Below the pieces are notes generated by a model. It was not told where the DNA came from. It made no database searches and saw nothing but the letters and a program-made list of their open reading frames with translations. The position numbers and the translations under genes were made by a program. A stretch of DNA of 64,000 nt from Falsiroseomonas ponticola (GTDB lineage Bacteria; Pseudomonadota; Alphaproteobacteria; Acetobacterales; Acetobacteraceae): contig NZ_JAERQN010000010.1 of the NCBI RefSeq assembly GCF_016805305.1, positions 204,581-268,580 of the forward strand, given 5' to 3'. Positions 17,738-26,647 of this stretch are shown here, one piece after another (within the stretch, counting starts at the first letter, position 1; every line of letters starts with the position of its first letter).

Positions 17738-18712
17738 ATGCGGATCACGCGACGCGCGATGGCGGGGCTGCTGCCCGCGGTGGCGATCACGGGCGGGGCC
17801 TCCGCCCAGGCGACGTGGCAGCCGGGACGGCCGCTGCGCATGCTGGTGGGCTTCCCGCCCGGCGGGGCGGCGGACATCCTGGCGCGCAAGCTGGCGGACA
17901 GCCTGACCCAGGCGCTGGGCCAGGCCGTGGTGGTGGAGAACCGGCCCGGCGCCGGCGCGCAGCTGGCGCTGGATGCGGCGGCCAAGGCGCAGCCGGACGG
18001 GCTGACCATGTCGCTCTCCCCCATGGGCCCGCTGGCGGTGAACCCGGCGCTGACGCCGGGGCGCCTGCCCTACAACGCGGCGGAGGATTTCACGCCGCTG
18101 ATCCATGTCTGGGACCAGCCCAATGTCATCGTTGGCGGGCTGGACGTGCCCCAGGCCTGGCCGGCCTTCGTGGAATGGCTGCGGCGGCGGCCGGAGGAGC
18201 CCTATGCCTCGGTCGGGCCGGGGTCATCGAACCACCTGACCGGCGCGCTGATGTCCCGCGCGCTGGGGCTCAACCTGCAGCACATCACCTATCGCGGATC
18301 GGCGGCGGCGCTGACGGCGATCATGGGCGGCGAGATCAAGCTGTTCGTGGACAACGTCACCACCACCATCCCCCTGGCGCGGGAGGGACGGGTGCGCGCC
18401 ATCGCGGTGACGACGGCGCAGCGCAGCGCGGCGCTGCCGGATGTGCCGACCTTCGCGGAGCTCGGCCTGCCGGAGCTGACGGTGTCCTCCTGGCAGGTGG
18501 TGGTGGGGCCGAAGGGCCTGCCGCCGGCGGTGGTGGCGCGGCTGAACGCGGAGCTGAACCGCGCCATCCGCACCCCCGACGCCATCGCCTGGATGCGCAG
18601 CCTGGGCGCGGAGCCCGTGGGCGGCACGGCGGAACAGGCGGCGGCCATGCTGCGGACGGAGCGCGAGCGCTGGGCGCGCCTGATCCCCAGCATGGGCATC
18701 ACGGTGGACTGA
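17738..18712 (+). CDS. Bug family (tripartite tricarboxylate) periplasmic substrate-binding protein
   Basis: 324 aa with a Tat-like signal (MRITRRAMAGLLPAVAITGG, cleavage after ASA). The mature part has the family hallmarks: RPLRMLVGFPPGGAADILAR, VVVENRPGAGAQLALDAAAK and the ITYRGSAAALTAIMGGEIKL hinge region. These receptors bind carboxylates or amides such as aspartate, citramalate, nicotinamide or terephthalate. No TctA/TctB permease is adjacent, so this is an orphan receptor that may borrow a distant permease or act as a sensor. It is divergent from the amine dehydrogenase operon and may share its regulation. Confidence 0.9.
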   Translation: MRITRRAMAGLLPAVAITGGASAQATWQPGRPLRMLVGFPPGGAADILARKLADSLTQALGQAVVVENRPGAGAQLALDAAAKAQPDGLTMSLSPMGPLAVNPALTPGRLPYNAAEDFTPLIHVWDQPNVIVGGLDVPQAWPAFVEWLRRRPEEPYASVGPGSSNHLTGALMSRALGLNLQHITYRGSAAALTAIMGGEIKLFVDNVTTTIPLAREGRVRAIAVTTAQRSAALPDVPTFAELGLPELTVSSWQVVVGPKGLPPAVVARLNAELNRAIRTPDAIAWMRSLGAEPVGGTAEQAAAMLRTERERWARLIPSMGITVD

Positions 18713-18726
18713 AGCCGGGTGGCTGC

Positions 18727-18762
18727 CGTCAGCGATAGATCCCGCCGCGTCAGCGATAGATC
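18727..18762. repeat. 21-bp direct duplication spanning the dctM stop codon
   Basis: The 15-base CGTCAGCGATAGATC occurs at 18727-18741 and 18748-18762, period 21. The stop of the TRAP permease gene lies in the right-hand copy (TCA 18750-18752), and an equivalent in-phase TCA lies in the left copy. Confidence 0.75.
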
Positions 18763-20027
18763 AATGTCGGCAGCCACAGCACCATGCCCGGCCAATAGGT
18801 CACCATCGCCAGGCAGATGAAGAGCGGGATGAGGAAGGGCGCGCAGGCCTTCGTCGTCTCCTCGAAGGTCAGGCCGGAAACGCGCGCCAGGATGTACAGC
18901 ACCATCCCCACAGGTGGCGTCAGCAGGCCGATCATCAGGTTCAGCACCATGATCAGCCCGAAATGCACGGGATCGACGCCGATCGCGGCCATCAGCGGCA
19001 GCAGCACCGGCACCAGGATGGTGATGGCGGCGATCGTCTCCAGGAAGCAGCCGACGACCAGCAGCAGGATGTTCACCAGCAGCAGCACCAGGATCGGGTT
19101 GCTGGTGATGGACAGCACCGCGCCGGCCACTTCCTCCGTCACCCGCGTGGTGGTGATGAGCCAGCCGAAGATGGAGGAGCCGGCGACGATCAGCAGCACC
19201 ACCGCGGTGGTCTCGATCGTCTCCATCGTGACGCGCATCAGGCCCCGGAAGCTCAGCGTGCGGTACACCACCATGCCGAGGATCAGCGCGTAGAAGGTGG
19301 CGGCGATGGCGGCTTCCGTCGGCGTGAAGGCGCCGCTCGTCATGCCGCCGACCAGCAGCACCGGCGTCATCATCGGCAGGAAGGCACGCTTGGCGGTATG
19401 GCCGAGCCGCGCCCAGCGGAACTCCGCATCCCGGTCGAAGCCCCGGACATGCGCGACCCAGGCGACGGAGGCCATCAGCGTCAGCGCCATCAGCAGCCCC
19501 GGGATCAGCCCCGCCGCGAAGAGCTGGCCCACGGAGGTGTTCGCGCTGACGCCATAGATCACCATGGGCAGGGAAGGCGGGATGATGGGGCCGATGGTGG
19601 CGGAGGCGCCGGTCAGCCCGACGGCGAAGGGCAGGGGATAGCCATGCTCCTTCATCGCCTTGATCTCGATATTGCCGAGCCCGCCGGCATCCGCGACCGC
19701 CGTGCCCGACATGCCCGCGAAGATCACGGACCCCACCACGTTCACATGGCCGAGCCCGCCCTTCAGCCAGCCGACCAGCGCGGTGGCGAAGCTGTAGATG
19801 CGTTCCGTGATGCCCGCCGAATTCATCAGGCTGCCGGACATGACGAAGAAGGGGATGGCGAGCAGCGGGAAGCTGTCCACGCCACTCGCCATGCGGTGCA
19901 GCACGACGAGCGGCGGCACCGACTGGTCGAACCACACATAGATCAGCGAACCGGCACCGAGCGCGACCGCGACCGGCACGCCCAGCAGCATCAGGCCGAG
20001 GAAGCCCGCGAAGAGGATCCAGGTCAT
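18750..20027 (-). CDS. dctM: TRAP transporter large permease, DctM type
   Basis: 425 aa, about a dozen hydrophobic helices in the order expected of DctM (start MTWILFAGFLGLMLLGVPVA). Conserved loops are IPFFVMSGSLMNSAGI, GMSGTAVADAGGLG, GASATIGPIIPPS and GAFTPTEAAIAATFY. It is the sodium-driven membrane component that moves the receptor-bound organic acid. It follows dctQ by 10 bases on the same strand, while the likely receptor gene dctP lies beyond an opposite-strand enolase-superfamily gene. Confidence 0.95.
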   Translation of the reverse strand: MTWILFAGFLGLMLLGVPVAVALGAGSLIYVWFDQSVPPLVVLHRMASGVDSFPLLAIPFFVMSGSLMNSAGITERIYSFATALVGWLKGGLGHVNVVGSVIFAGMSGTAVADAGGLGNIEIKAMKEHGYPLPFAVGLTGASATIGPIIPPSLPMVIYGVSANTSVGQLFAAGLIPGLLMALTLMASVAWVAHVRGFDRDAEFRWARLGHTAKRAFLPMMTPVLLVGGMTSGAFTPTEAAIAATFYALILGMVVYRTLSFRGLMRVTMETIETTAVVLLIVAGSSIFGWLITTTRVTEEVAGAVLSITSNPILVLLLVNILLLVVGCFLETIAAITILVPVLLPLMAAIGVDPVHFGLIMVLNLMIGLLTPPVGMVLYILARVSGLTFEETTKACAPFLIPLFICLAMVTYWPGMVLWLPTLIYR

Positions 20028-20037
20028 CGCGCCGCCC

Positions 20038-20607
20038 TCACAGGTGCACGCCGCCGAGGGAGGGATCGTCCACGCGATCCGGCTCCCCCCGGCGGAAGCG
20101 GAGGATGGCGGCCTGCGCGGCGCGCGCCGTGGTCAGCACCAGGCCGACCAGGATGGAGAGATAGACCCAGGAGAGCGGCCAATCGATCACCACCATGGGC
20201 TGGTACTGCATCGCCTCCGCCACCTGCCAGCACAGCCAGCAGAGGATGGCGTAGAAGCAGACGGCGAAGAGGTTGGCGGCCAGGAACATCCAGCGCCGCT
20301 GCGCCGCCGGCAGCATGGTCGGCAGGAATTCCACCGCGATATGCGTGCCCCGCCGCGCCGCCATGGCGCTGCCGGTGAAGGTCAGCACCATCAGGATGTA
20401 GCGCGCGATCTCCTCGGTCCAGGCGATGCTGTCGTTCAGGATGTAGCGGCTGAAGAACTGCAGGAACACCACGCCCGCCAGCGCCCAGAACAGGATCACG
20501 GAGATCCAGTCCTCCGGCGCGAGGTCCGCTTTCTCCTCCGGCGCATCGGCCACTTCCTGCGTCAGCGCGACGAAGAGATCCTCGTCATCGGTGCCTTTTG
20601 GCTGCAC
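20038..20607 (-). CDS. dctQ: TRAP transporter small permease, DctQ type
   Basis: Start set at GTG 20607 (GGGAG nine bases upstream), giving 189 aa. The frame is open to 20811, but that part overlaps the divergent gene and looks non-coding. A charged N-terminal stretch of ~35 residues (GTDDEDLFVALTQEVADAPE) precedes four membrane helices beginning WISVILFWALAGVVFLQFFS; the IAWTEEIARYILMVLTFTG motif is typical of DctQ. A cytoplasmic acidic extension of this length is somewhat unusual. Together with DctM it forms the QM membrane unit. Confidence 0.88.
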   Translation of the reverse strand: MQPKGTDDEDLFVALTQEVADAPEEKADLAPEDWISVILFWALAGVVFLQFFSRYILNDSIAWTEEIARYILMVLTFTGSAMAARRGTHIAVEFLPTMLPAAQRRWMFLAANLFAVCFYAILCWLCWQVAEAMQYQPMVVIDWPLSWVYLSILVGLVLTTARAAQAAILRFRRGEPDRVDDPSLGGVHL

Positions 20608-20674
20608 GAATTTACTGCTCCCAAGGACGTGGTTCGACCCTATCATTCCGGCCAGCACAGGGAGGAATGACAAC

Positions 20675-21787
20675 ATGTCCAGGATCGAACGATTGGAAAT
20701 CCTGCAGGTGGACCTGCCGCCCAAGGTGGCGCGCAGCGATGCGATCCAGTCCTTCGCGACGCAGGAAACACCCATGATGCGCATCACCGACAGCGATGGC
20801 GCGACGGGCATCGGCTACAGCTACACCATCGGCCAGGGCGGCTCCTCCATCATCGCGCTGCTGCGCGACCATCTCGGCCCCATGCTGCTGGGGCGAGACG
20901 CCGACTGCATCGACGCGATCTGGCATGACCTCTTCATGAAGACGCATGCGCTCAGCGTCGGCCCGCTCGTGGCGCTGTCGCTCGCCGCCATCGACACGGC
21001 GCTGTGGGATCTGCGGGGGAAGAAGACCGGGCTGCCGCTGCACCGGCTGGCCGGCGGCGCCAAGCCGCGCATCCCCGTCTACACGACCGAAGGCGGCTGG
21101 CTGCATATGAGCCAGGCGGAGATCGTGGCGGATGCGGAAGCCGCGCGCGGCCAGGGCTTCGCCGGCACGAAGATCAAGGTCGGCCGCGCCACGGTGCAGG
21201 AGGATATCGCGCGGCTCTCCGCCGTGCGGCGCGTGGTCGGCGACGGCTTCCAGATCATGACCGATGCCAACCAGGGCTTCACGGTGGCGGAGGCGATTCG
21301 GCGCGCCGGCGCCTTCGAAGCCGCGGGCCTCGACCTGGCCTGGTACGAGGAACCCCTGCCGGCGGAAGACGTGGAAGGCCATGTCCGGCTTTCCGCCGCG
21401 ACGCGCATTCCCGTGGCGGTGGGGGAGAGCCTGTATCACCCCGCGCAGTTCCGGGACTACCTGGCGCGCGGCGGCTGTTCCATCGTGCAGGTTGATGTCG
21501 CGCGCATCGGCGGCATCACGCCCTGGCTGAAGACCGCGCATCTGGCGGAGACCTTCAACGTCCCGGTCTGCCCGCATTTCCTGATGGAGCTTCACCTGCC
21601 GCTGGTCTGCGCGGTACCGAACGGGGCGTGGCTGGAGCACATTCCGCAACTCGATGACATCGCGGCGAGCCGCGTGGTGGTGAAGGATGGCTTCGCCGCG
21701 CCGCCGGAGGCGCCAGGCAATGGCATCGAGTGGGACGAGGCGGAGATCGCGCGGCGGCAATCCTTCACGCCGATCGTGCTCCGCTGA
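20675..21787 (+). CDS. enolase superfamily, mandelate racemase/muconate-lactonising enzyme (acid-sugar dehydratase or racemase)
   Basis: 370 aa, ATG 20675 with GGGAGG ten bases upstream. Active-site residues of the mandelate racemase subgroup are visible: KxK (TKIKVG, Lys166/Lys168), metal ligands Asp197 (MTDANQG), Glu225/226 (WYEEPL) and Glu251 (VGES), and the Asp274/His301 dyad (VQVDVARIGG, VCPHF). It abstracts the proton alpha to a carboxylate; likely reactions are sugar-acid dehydration or racemisation. It is flanked on both sides by TRAP genes on the other strand, so its substrate is probably the organic acid that transporter imports. Confidence 0.9.
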   Translation: MSRIERLEILQVDLPPKVARSDAIQSFATQETPMMRITDSDGATGIGYSYTIGQGGSSIIALLRDHLGPMLLGRDADCIDAIWHDLFMKTHALSVGPLVALSLAAIDTALWDLRGKKTGLPLHRLAGGAKPRIPVYTTEGGWLHMSQAEIVADAEAARGQGFAGTKIKVGRATVQEDIARLSAVRRVVGDGFQIMTDANQGFTVAEAIRRAGAFEAAGLDLAWYEEPLPAEDVEGHVRLSAATRIPVAVGESLYHPAQFRDYLARGGCSIVQVDVARIGGITPWLKTAHLAETFNVPVCPHFLMELHLPLVCAVPNGAWLEHIPQLDDIAASRVVVKDGFAAPPEAPGNGIEWDEAEIARRQSFTPIVLR

Positions 21788-21822
21788 GGCGGGTGCCGGG
21801 CCGCGGGGCCCGGCGCCCTTCA

Positions 21823-22824
21823 TCAGCCCGCGCGGGATGCGATGGCCTGGAGGCGGTCGTAATGCTCCCGCGTCCAGCCCGCGCCCGCGGCGCTGTCATT
21901 GTGCAGCGGCTGCGCCACCGCGCGGAAGGCGGCGCGGTCCGGGCGCTGCACCGTCTTGCCCTGGGCGGTGAACCAGTCCGGCAGCACCAGCTCCGCCTGC
22001 CGGATCTCGTTGGTCGCGCGGGTGGAGGCTTCGCGCAGCACCTCCGTGAACACGCCCTTGTCGGCATCGTTCAGCCGCCGCCAGGTATTGCCGGAGACGA
22101 TGGTCAGCAGGCTTTCCGTGATATGCGCGGTCAGGGAGATGTGGCTCTGCACCTCGTAGAACTTCTTGGCCTGGATGGTCGGCAGCGGATTCTCCTGCCC
22201 GTCCACCGTGCCCTGCTGGAGCGCCAGATAGACCTCGGCGAAGGCGATCGGCGTGGCATTGGCGCCGACGCTGCGCGTGAACATCAGGAACAGCGGCGCC
22301 TGCGGCACGCGCAGCTTCATGCCGCGCATATCCTCCGGCCGCATCACCGACCGGTTCGCGGTGACGTGACGCTCCCCGTAATAGGTCAGCGCCAGCGCCT
22401 GGTGGTTGGTCTGGCGGCTGTAGCCCGCCATCATGTCGCGCAGCAGGTCGCTTTCCCGATACGCCATGAAGTGCTCGAAATCCCGCAGCACATAGGGCGC
22501 GTTGGTGATCGCGATGGGGCGGTAGGTGGCGCCGGCGAAGGCGACGCCTGTGTAGATCATGTCCACGGTGCCGAGCGCGAGGCCCTGGTTGATCGTGGGT
22601 TCGTTGCCGAGCGCGGAGGCCGGGAAGACCTCGATCGCCCAGCGATTCTGCGTCCGCTGCTGGATCTGCTGCGCGGCCCAGAGGGCCTGGGTGTGATAGG
22701 CCTCGTTCGTCTCATAGACATGCGCCCAGCGCAGCCGCGTCTGCGCCTGGGCGGCACGGCCGAGCAGCGCCGGTGCGGCGATCGCCGTGCCGAGCAGCAC
22801 GCGGCGGCTTGTGATGATGGACAT
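21823..22824 (-). CDS. dctP: TRAP transporter substrate-binding protein, DctP type
   Basis: 333 aa from ATG 22824, with GGGAGG eight bases upstream. A signal peptide (SRRVLLGTAIAAPALLGRAA, cleavage after AQA) leads to the periplasmic receptor. Family features are FPASALGNEPTINQGLALGT, MKLRVPQAPLFL (the Arg that clamps the ligand carboxylate) and AEVYLALQQGTVDGQENPLP. It should bind a carboxylate such as a sugar acid and hand it to DctQM. The convergent enolase-superfamily gene ends 35 bases away. The three TRAP genes are not in one transcript, which is unusual. Confidence 0.93.
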   Translation of the reverse strand: MSIITSRRVLLGTAIAAPALLGRAAQAQTRLRWAHVYETNEAYHTQALWAAQQIQQRTQNRWAIEVFPASALGNEPTINQGLALGTVDMIYTGVAFAGATYRPIAITNAPYVLRDFEHFMAYRESDLLRDMMAGYSRQTNHQALALTYYGERHVTANRSVMRPEDMRGMKLRVPQAPLFLMFTRSVGANATPIAFAEVYLALQQGTVDGQENPLPTIQAKKFYEVQSHISLTAHITESLLTIVSGNTWRRLNDADKGVFTEVLREASTRATNEIRQAELVLPDWFTAQGKTVQRPDRAAFRAVAQPLHNDSAAGAGWTREHYDRLQAIASRAG

Positions 22825-22929
22825 TCGGCAACCTCCCACAGGCACCGGTTGCGCCCGGCGCGTCGTTCCGGGGGGAGCATGGAGAGGTTCGGGGCCGCGC
22901 CGCAAGCCCGCCGTGCGGCAGCGGGGTCG

Positions 22930-23823
22930 CTACCAGCCGGTGGCGAGCAGCGCCTCCACCGCCGCGCGGCCTGGCGCGGCATCCCAGCCGCTGCCGGCGG
23001 CGGCCTTCAGCGCGGCCGCGGCGGTGGCGAAGCGCGCGGCCTGCGGGACGGGCGCGCCCTCCGCGATCGCCAGCGCATAGGCGCCATGGAAGACATCGCC
23101 GCAGCCCGTGGTGTCCACCGCCTGGACGCGCGGCGCGGGCAGGGGATGCGCGGCGCCGTCCCGCCACCAGAGGCTCCCGGCCTCGCCCAGCGTGACCGCG
23201 AGCACCGCGTCGAAGCGCGCGGCGACGGCAGCGAGGCCCGCGGCGGGATCCTCGATGCCGGTGAATTCGCGCAGGCCGCGTTCGGAAAACAGGATGTGGT
23301 CCGCCATCGGCGCCAGGCGGTGCAGCGCCGCGCCGGCCGCGACCTCCCCATCCAGCACGCGGGGGATGCCCATGGCGCGGGCCAGGGTGAAGGCATGCGC
23401 CGCGCCATCGGGCCAGCGGGGATCGGCCATCACCGCCGCCACGCCCTGCAGCGTGAAGCGCGGCGCCTCCACCAGGCCCTCGCCGGGGAAGACGGCCAGG
23501 ATGCGCTCGCCCTCCGGGTCCACCAGCACGGCGGAGTTGGGGGTGATGCCGCCTGGCGCCACCAGCTCCGGCAGGTGCCGCACGCCCCGCGCCGCCAGCC
23601 CCGCCCGCAGCCATTCGCCCGCGGGGTCGTCGCCCGTGCGCCCGACCCAGAGCGCATCGCCGCCGAGCCTGGCCACGGCGACGGAGGCCGTCGCCGCCAT
23701 GCCGCCGCCGACATCCTGGTAGCCCGCCGCGACATACTTCCCCGGTGCCGGCGGCAGGCGCGGCATGCGGTAGGTACGGTCGAGCGCGGCCATGCCGATG
23801 CAGGCGATGCGGGGGGCGGTCAT
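22930..23823 (-). CDS. PfkB family carbohydrate kinase
   Basis: 297 aa from ATG 23823; the longer open frame upstream is low-complexity and overlaps the divergent regulator region. It is a ribokinase fold with GGGMAATASVAVARLGG, the first PfkB signature region. The catalytic-site motif AVDTTGCGDVFHGAYALA carries the base Asp and anion hole. The substrate is not identifiable (fructose-phosphate, sulfofructose, ribose, keto-deoxy sugars and others are all possible). It is divergent from a DeoR-type regulator, whose relatives usually sense phosphorylated sugars, so the kinase may make or remove the effector. Confidence 0.88.
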   Translation of the reverse strand: MTAPRIACIGMAALDRTYRMPRLPPAPGKYVAAGYQDVGGGMAATASVAVARLGGDALWVGRTGDDPAGEWLRAGLAARGVRHLPELVAPGGITPNSAVLVDPEGERILAVFPGEGLVEAPRFTLQGVAAVMADPRWPDGAAHAFTLARAMGIPRVLDGEVAAGAALHRLAPMADHILFSERGLREFTGIEDPAAGLAAVAARFDAVLAVTLGEAGSLWWRDGAAHPLPAPRVQAVDTTGCGDVFHGAYALAIAEGAPVPQAARFATAAAALKAAAGSGWDAAPGRAAVEALLATGW

Positions 23824-23900
23824 GGCGCGGACGATGGCACCCGGCCGAGGGCGCCGGAAGACCGGTTGGCGCCCCGGCGTGGATGTGGCACCTTCCACAT

Positions 23901-24683
23901 ATGCCCCGCCGCCCCTCCGGCGCCCCGTCCAAGGCGGAGCGCCATCGCAGCATCCTCGCCGCCCTCGCCACCGACCCCACGGTGCGCATCTCCGCCCTCG
24001 CGCTGCAATTCGGCGTGGCGGCGGAGACGGTGCGCCGCGACATCGAGGAGCTGACCAGCCAGGGCGCCGTGCGCCGCACCTATGGCGGCGCCAGCGTGGT
24101 GCATGCGGGGCTGCAGCCCGAGCTTTCCTCCCGCGAGACGATGGCGGTGGCAGAGCGCGCGCGGATCGGCGCCGCGGCGGCCGCCATGCTGGCGCCGGGT
24201 GCCGTGGTGATGCTGGACGCCGGCAGCACCACCGGCCATGCGGCGCGGGCGCTGGCCGCGCGCGGCATCGCGGTGACGGTGCTGACCAACAGCCTGCGCG
24301 CCGCGCAGGACCTGGCGGACCACGCCCGCGTCATGCTCTGCCCCGGCGATGTCAGCGGGGCGGAGCAGGGGGTCTATGGGCCGGAGACCGGGGCCTTCCT
24401 CTCCCGCTTCAACGCCGATGTCGCCCTGGTCGGGGCGACGGGCCTGACGGCGGAAGGCCCCTGCGATGCCAATAGCCGCGCCGCCTGGGTGAAGCGCGCC
24501 ATGCTGGCCCGCGCCACCCGCCGCATCCTGCTGGCGGATTCGGAGAAGTTCGGGCGGGAGGTGCTGGAACGCATCTGCCCCATGGCGGAACTCACCGACC
24601 TCGTCACCGATCGCGCGCCCGACGGCGCCCTGGCGCGGGCGCTGGCGGAGGCCGGGGTGGCGGTGACGGTCGCGGGGCGTTGA
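23901..24683 (+). CDS. DeoR/GlpR family transcriptional regulator
   Basis: 260 aa from ATG 23901; an upstream ATG at 23883 is possible. The N-terminal helix-turn-helix is clear (LALQFGVAAETVRRDIEEL, then GAVRRTYGGA). The C-terminal DeoR sensor domain has MLDAGSTTGHAARAL, VLTNSLRAAQDL and ILLADSEKFGREV. Such regulators repress sugar or glycerol-phosphate genes and release DNA on binding a phosphorylated ligand. It sits between a divergent PfkB kinase and the HAD-Phn-GlpD operon. GlpR-type control by glycerol 3-phosphate would fit the GlpD encoded downstream, but that is inference. Confidence 0.9.
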   Translation: MPRRPSGAPSKAERHRSILAALATDPTVRISALALQFGVAAETVRRDIEELTSQGAVRRTYGGASVVHAGLQPELSSRETMAVAERARIGAAAAAMLAPGAVVMLDAGSTTGHAARALAARGIAVTVLTNSLRAAQDLADHARVMLCPGDVSGAEQGVYGPETGAFLSRFNADVALVGATGLTAEGPCDANSRAAWVKRAMLARATRRILLADSEKFGREVLERICPMAELTDLVTDRAPDGALARALAEAGVAVTVAGR

Positions 24684-24828
24684 TCCCCGAAATCCTATTT
24701 GACCATCCACATCGAACGTCGTACCTGCCACAGTCATCGAACCGTCACGGAAACGCCCCCTGTCCCTCGCCCCGCCCCCGCTGAAGCTCTCGCAGGTCGC
24801 GCCCCGGGCGCTGGCCGGGCTGCGCTGG

Positions 24829-25596
24829 GTGCTGGCCGATATCGACGACACCATCACCACCCATGGCCGCCTGGACGCGGCCGCCTACACCGCGCTGGAG
24901 AGGCTGCGGGATGCCGGCATCGCCGTGGTGCCCGTCACCGGCCGCCCCGCCGGCTGGTGTGACATGATCGCCCGCTTCTGGCCCGTGGCCGCCGTGGTCG
25001 GGGAGAATGGCGCGCTCTGGTACTCGCTGGACCACGCCGCGCGCCGCATGCGCCGCTGGCAGGCGCAGCCGGAAGCCGATCGCCTGGCCCGCCGCGCCAC
25101 GCTCGATGCCCTGGCGGCGCAGGCGCTGCGGGACGTGCCGGGCAGCGCCATCGCCGCCGACCAGCCCTTCCGGCTGTTCGACGTCGCCGTCGATTTCGCG
25201 GAGGATGTGGGCCCGTTGGAAGCCGGCGCGGCGGAGCGCATCGCCGCCATCTTCCACGCCGGCGGCGCGGCCGCGAAGGTCTCCTCCATCCATGTGAATG
25301 CCTGGATGGGCGACTGGGACAAGCGGGCGGGGGTCGAGAACCTGTTCGCCACGCTGTGGCAGCCGCTCGATTCGGTGCTGGACCGGGTTGCCTTCCTGGG
25401 CGACAGCCCGAACGATGCGCCGATGTTCGGCCGGATCCCGCTTTCCGTGGGCGTCGCCAATGTGGCCCCCTTCCTGCCGGGCATGGCCACGCCACCCGCC
25501 TATATCGCCAGCGCCGAGGGCGGCGCCGGCTTCGTCGAATTCACCGAGGCCGTGATCGCGGCCCGCAAGCACCAGGAGAGGAAACAGACGCCATGA
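24829..25596 (+). CDS. HAD superfamily hydrolase (Cof/trehalose-phosphatase-like subclass)
   Basis: The only conventional start is GTG 24829, but the same frame is open back to the stop at 24700-24702. Protein-like sequence (LKLSQVAPRALAGLRW) begins at CTG 24781, just ahead of HAD motif I (LADIDDTIT). Starting at 24829 would cut into the first beta strand, so true initiation may be at CTG 24781. Other motifs are PVTGRPAGW (motif II Thr), Lys in the KVSSIHVN region, and FLGDSPNDAPMF (motif IV acids). It is a metal-dependent phosphatase of small phosphate esters. Its stop overlaps the ATG of the next gene (ATGA), tying it to the ABC importer. Confidence 0.85.
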   Translation: MLADIDDTITTHGRLDAAAYTALERLRDAGIAVVPVTGRPAGWCDMIARFWPVAAVVGENGALWYSLDHAARRMRRWQAQPEADRLARRATLDALAAQALRDVPGSAIAADQPFRLFDVAVDFAEDVGPLEAGAAERIAAIFHAGGAAAKVSSIHVNAWMGDWDKRAGVENLFATLWQPLDSVLDRVAFLGDSPNDAPMFGRIPLSVGVANVAPFLPGMATPPAYIASAEGGAGFVEFTEAVIAARKHQERKQTP

Positions 25597-26645
25597 GGAA
25601 ATTCGCCCCCGCCGCGGGCTTCGCGGTTGCGCTGATGGCCTCCATGCCCTGGACGGCCTCCGCCCAGGGCGCCGCCTGCGGCTTCCGCGGCTCGCTCGAC
25701 GATGCCTATTGCGACGAGAACCGCGACATGGTGGCCGACGTGCCGCGCGAGGCATCGCGCCTGCGCGATCCCTCCACGCTGGTCTTCGCCTATACGCCGG
25801 TCGAGGATCCCGCCCTCTATGCCAGCCAGTTCCGGCCGCTGCTGGAATACCTGACCAGCTGCACGGGCAAGCGCACCGTCTATTTCCAGGTGACGTCCAA
25901 CGCCGCGCAGGTGGAGGCGATGCGCTCCGGCCGCCTGCACATCGCGGGCTTCTCCACCGGCCCCACCGCCTTCGCCGTGAACCTGGCCGGCGCCGTGCCC
26001 TTCGCCATCAAGGGCAACGAACAGGCCTTCGAGAGCTATCGCGTCGTGATGATCACGCGCGCCGACAGCAACATCCAGAACCTGACGGACCTCAAGGGCC
26101 GCCGCGTGGCGCATACCTCCGCCACCTCCAACTCCGGCAATCTGGCGCCGCGCGCCTTCTTCCCGGGCCTCGGCCTGACGCCGGACACGGATTATCGCGT
26201 GGTCTATTCCGGTGGCCATGACCGCAGCGTGATGGGCGTGAATGCGGGCGACTACGATGCCGCGCCGGTGGCCTCCGACGTCTACAACCGCATGATCGCG
26301 CGCGGGCAGGTGCGGCGGGAGAATTTCCGCGTGATCTGGGAAAGCGACCCGTTCCCCACCAGCAGCTTCGCCCTGGCCCATGATCTGCGCCCTGAACTCG
26401 CGCAACGCATCCGCCAGTGCTTCTACGATTTCCGCTTCCCGGAAGCGATGCGCCGCGACATGGGCGGCAATGACCGCTTCTGGCCCGCGACCTATGCCCA
26501 GCAATGGGCGCCGGTGCGCGCCGTGGCGGATGCCGTGAACGCGCCCTACAACCGCGCCGCCTTCGATGCCGAAAGCCGTCGCGAGTTGGAGGCCGAGCAG
26601 CGCCGCCAGCAGCAGGCGCCGGCCGCCGCGCCGCGGGTGCAGTAA
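25593..26645 (+). CDS. phnD: PhnD-like periplasmic binding protein of a phosphonate/organophosphate ABC importer
   Basis: 350 aa; ATG 25593 overlaps the HAD stop and has AGGAGAGGA upstream. Signal peptide FAPAAGFAVALMASMPWTAS, cleavage after ASA. The mature protein has the PhnD fold and the phosphoryl-binding loop ATSNSGNLAPRAFF, along with FQVTSNAAQVEAMRSGRLHI. It differs from phosphonate-type PhnD by an N-terminal Cys-containing segment (CGFRGSLDDAYCDENRDM), probably a disulfide. It also has a Q/A-rich C-terminal tail. The context with HAD phosphatase and GlpD points to an organophosphate ester such as glycerol 3-phosphate rather than a phosphonate: no C-P lyase or phosphonatase genes are near. 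Confidence 0.85.
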   Translation: MRKFAPAAGFAVALMASMPWTASAQGAACGFRGSLDDAYCDENRDMVADVPREASRLRDPSTLVFAYTPVEDPALYASQFRPLLEYLTSCTGKRTVYFQVTSNAAQVEAMRSGRLHIAGFSTGPTAFAVNLAGAVPFAIKGNEQAFESYRVVMITRADSNIQNLTDLKGRRVAHTSATSNSGNLAPRAFFPGLGLTPDTDYRVVYSGGHDRSVMGVNAGDYDAAPVASDVYNRMIARGQVRRENFRVIWESDPFPTSSFALAHDLRPELAQRIRQCFYDFRFPEAMRRDMGGNDRFWPATYAQQWAPVRAVADAVNAPYNRAAFDAESRRELEAEQRRQQQAPAAAPRVQ

Positions 26646-26647
26646 CC

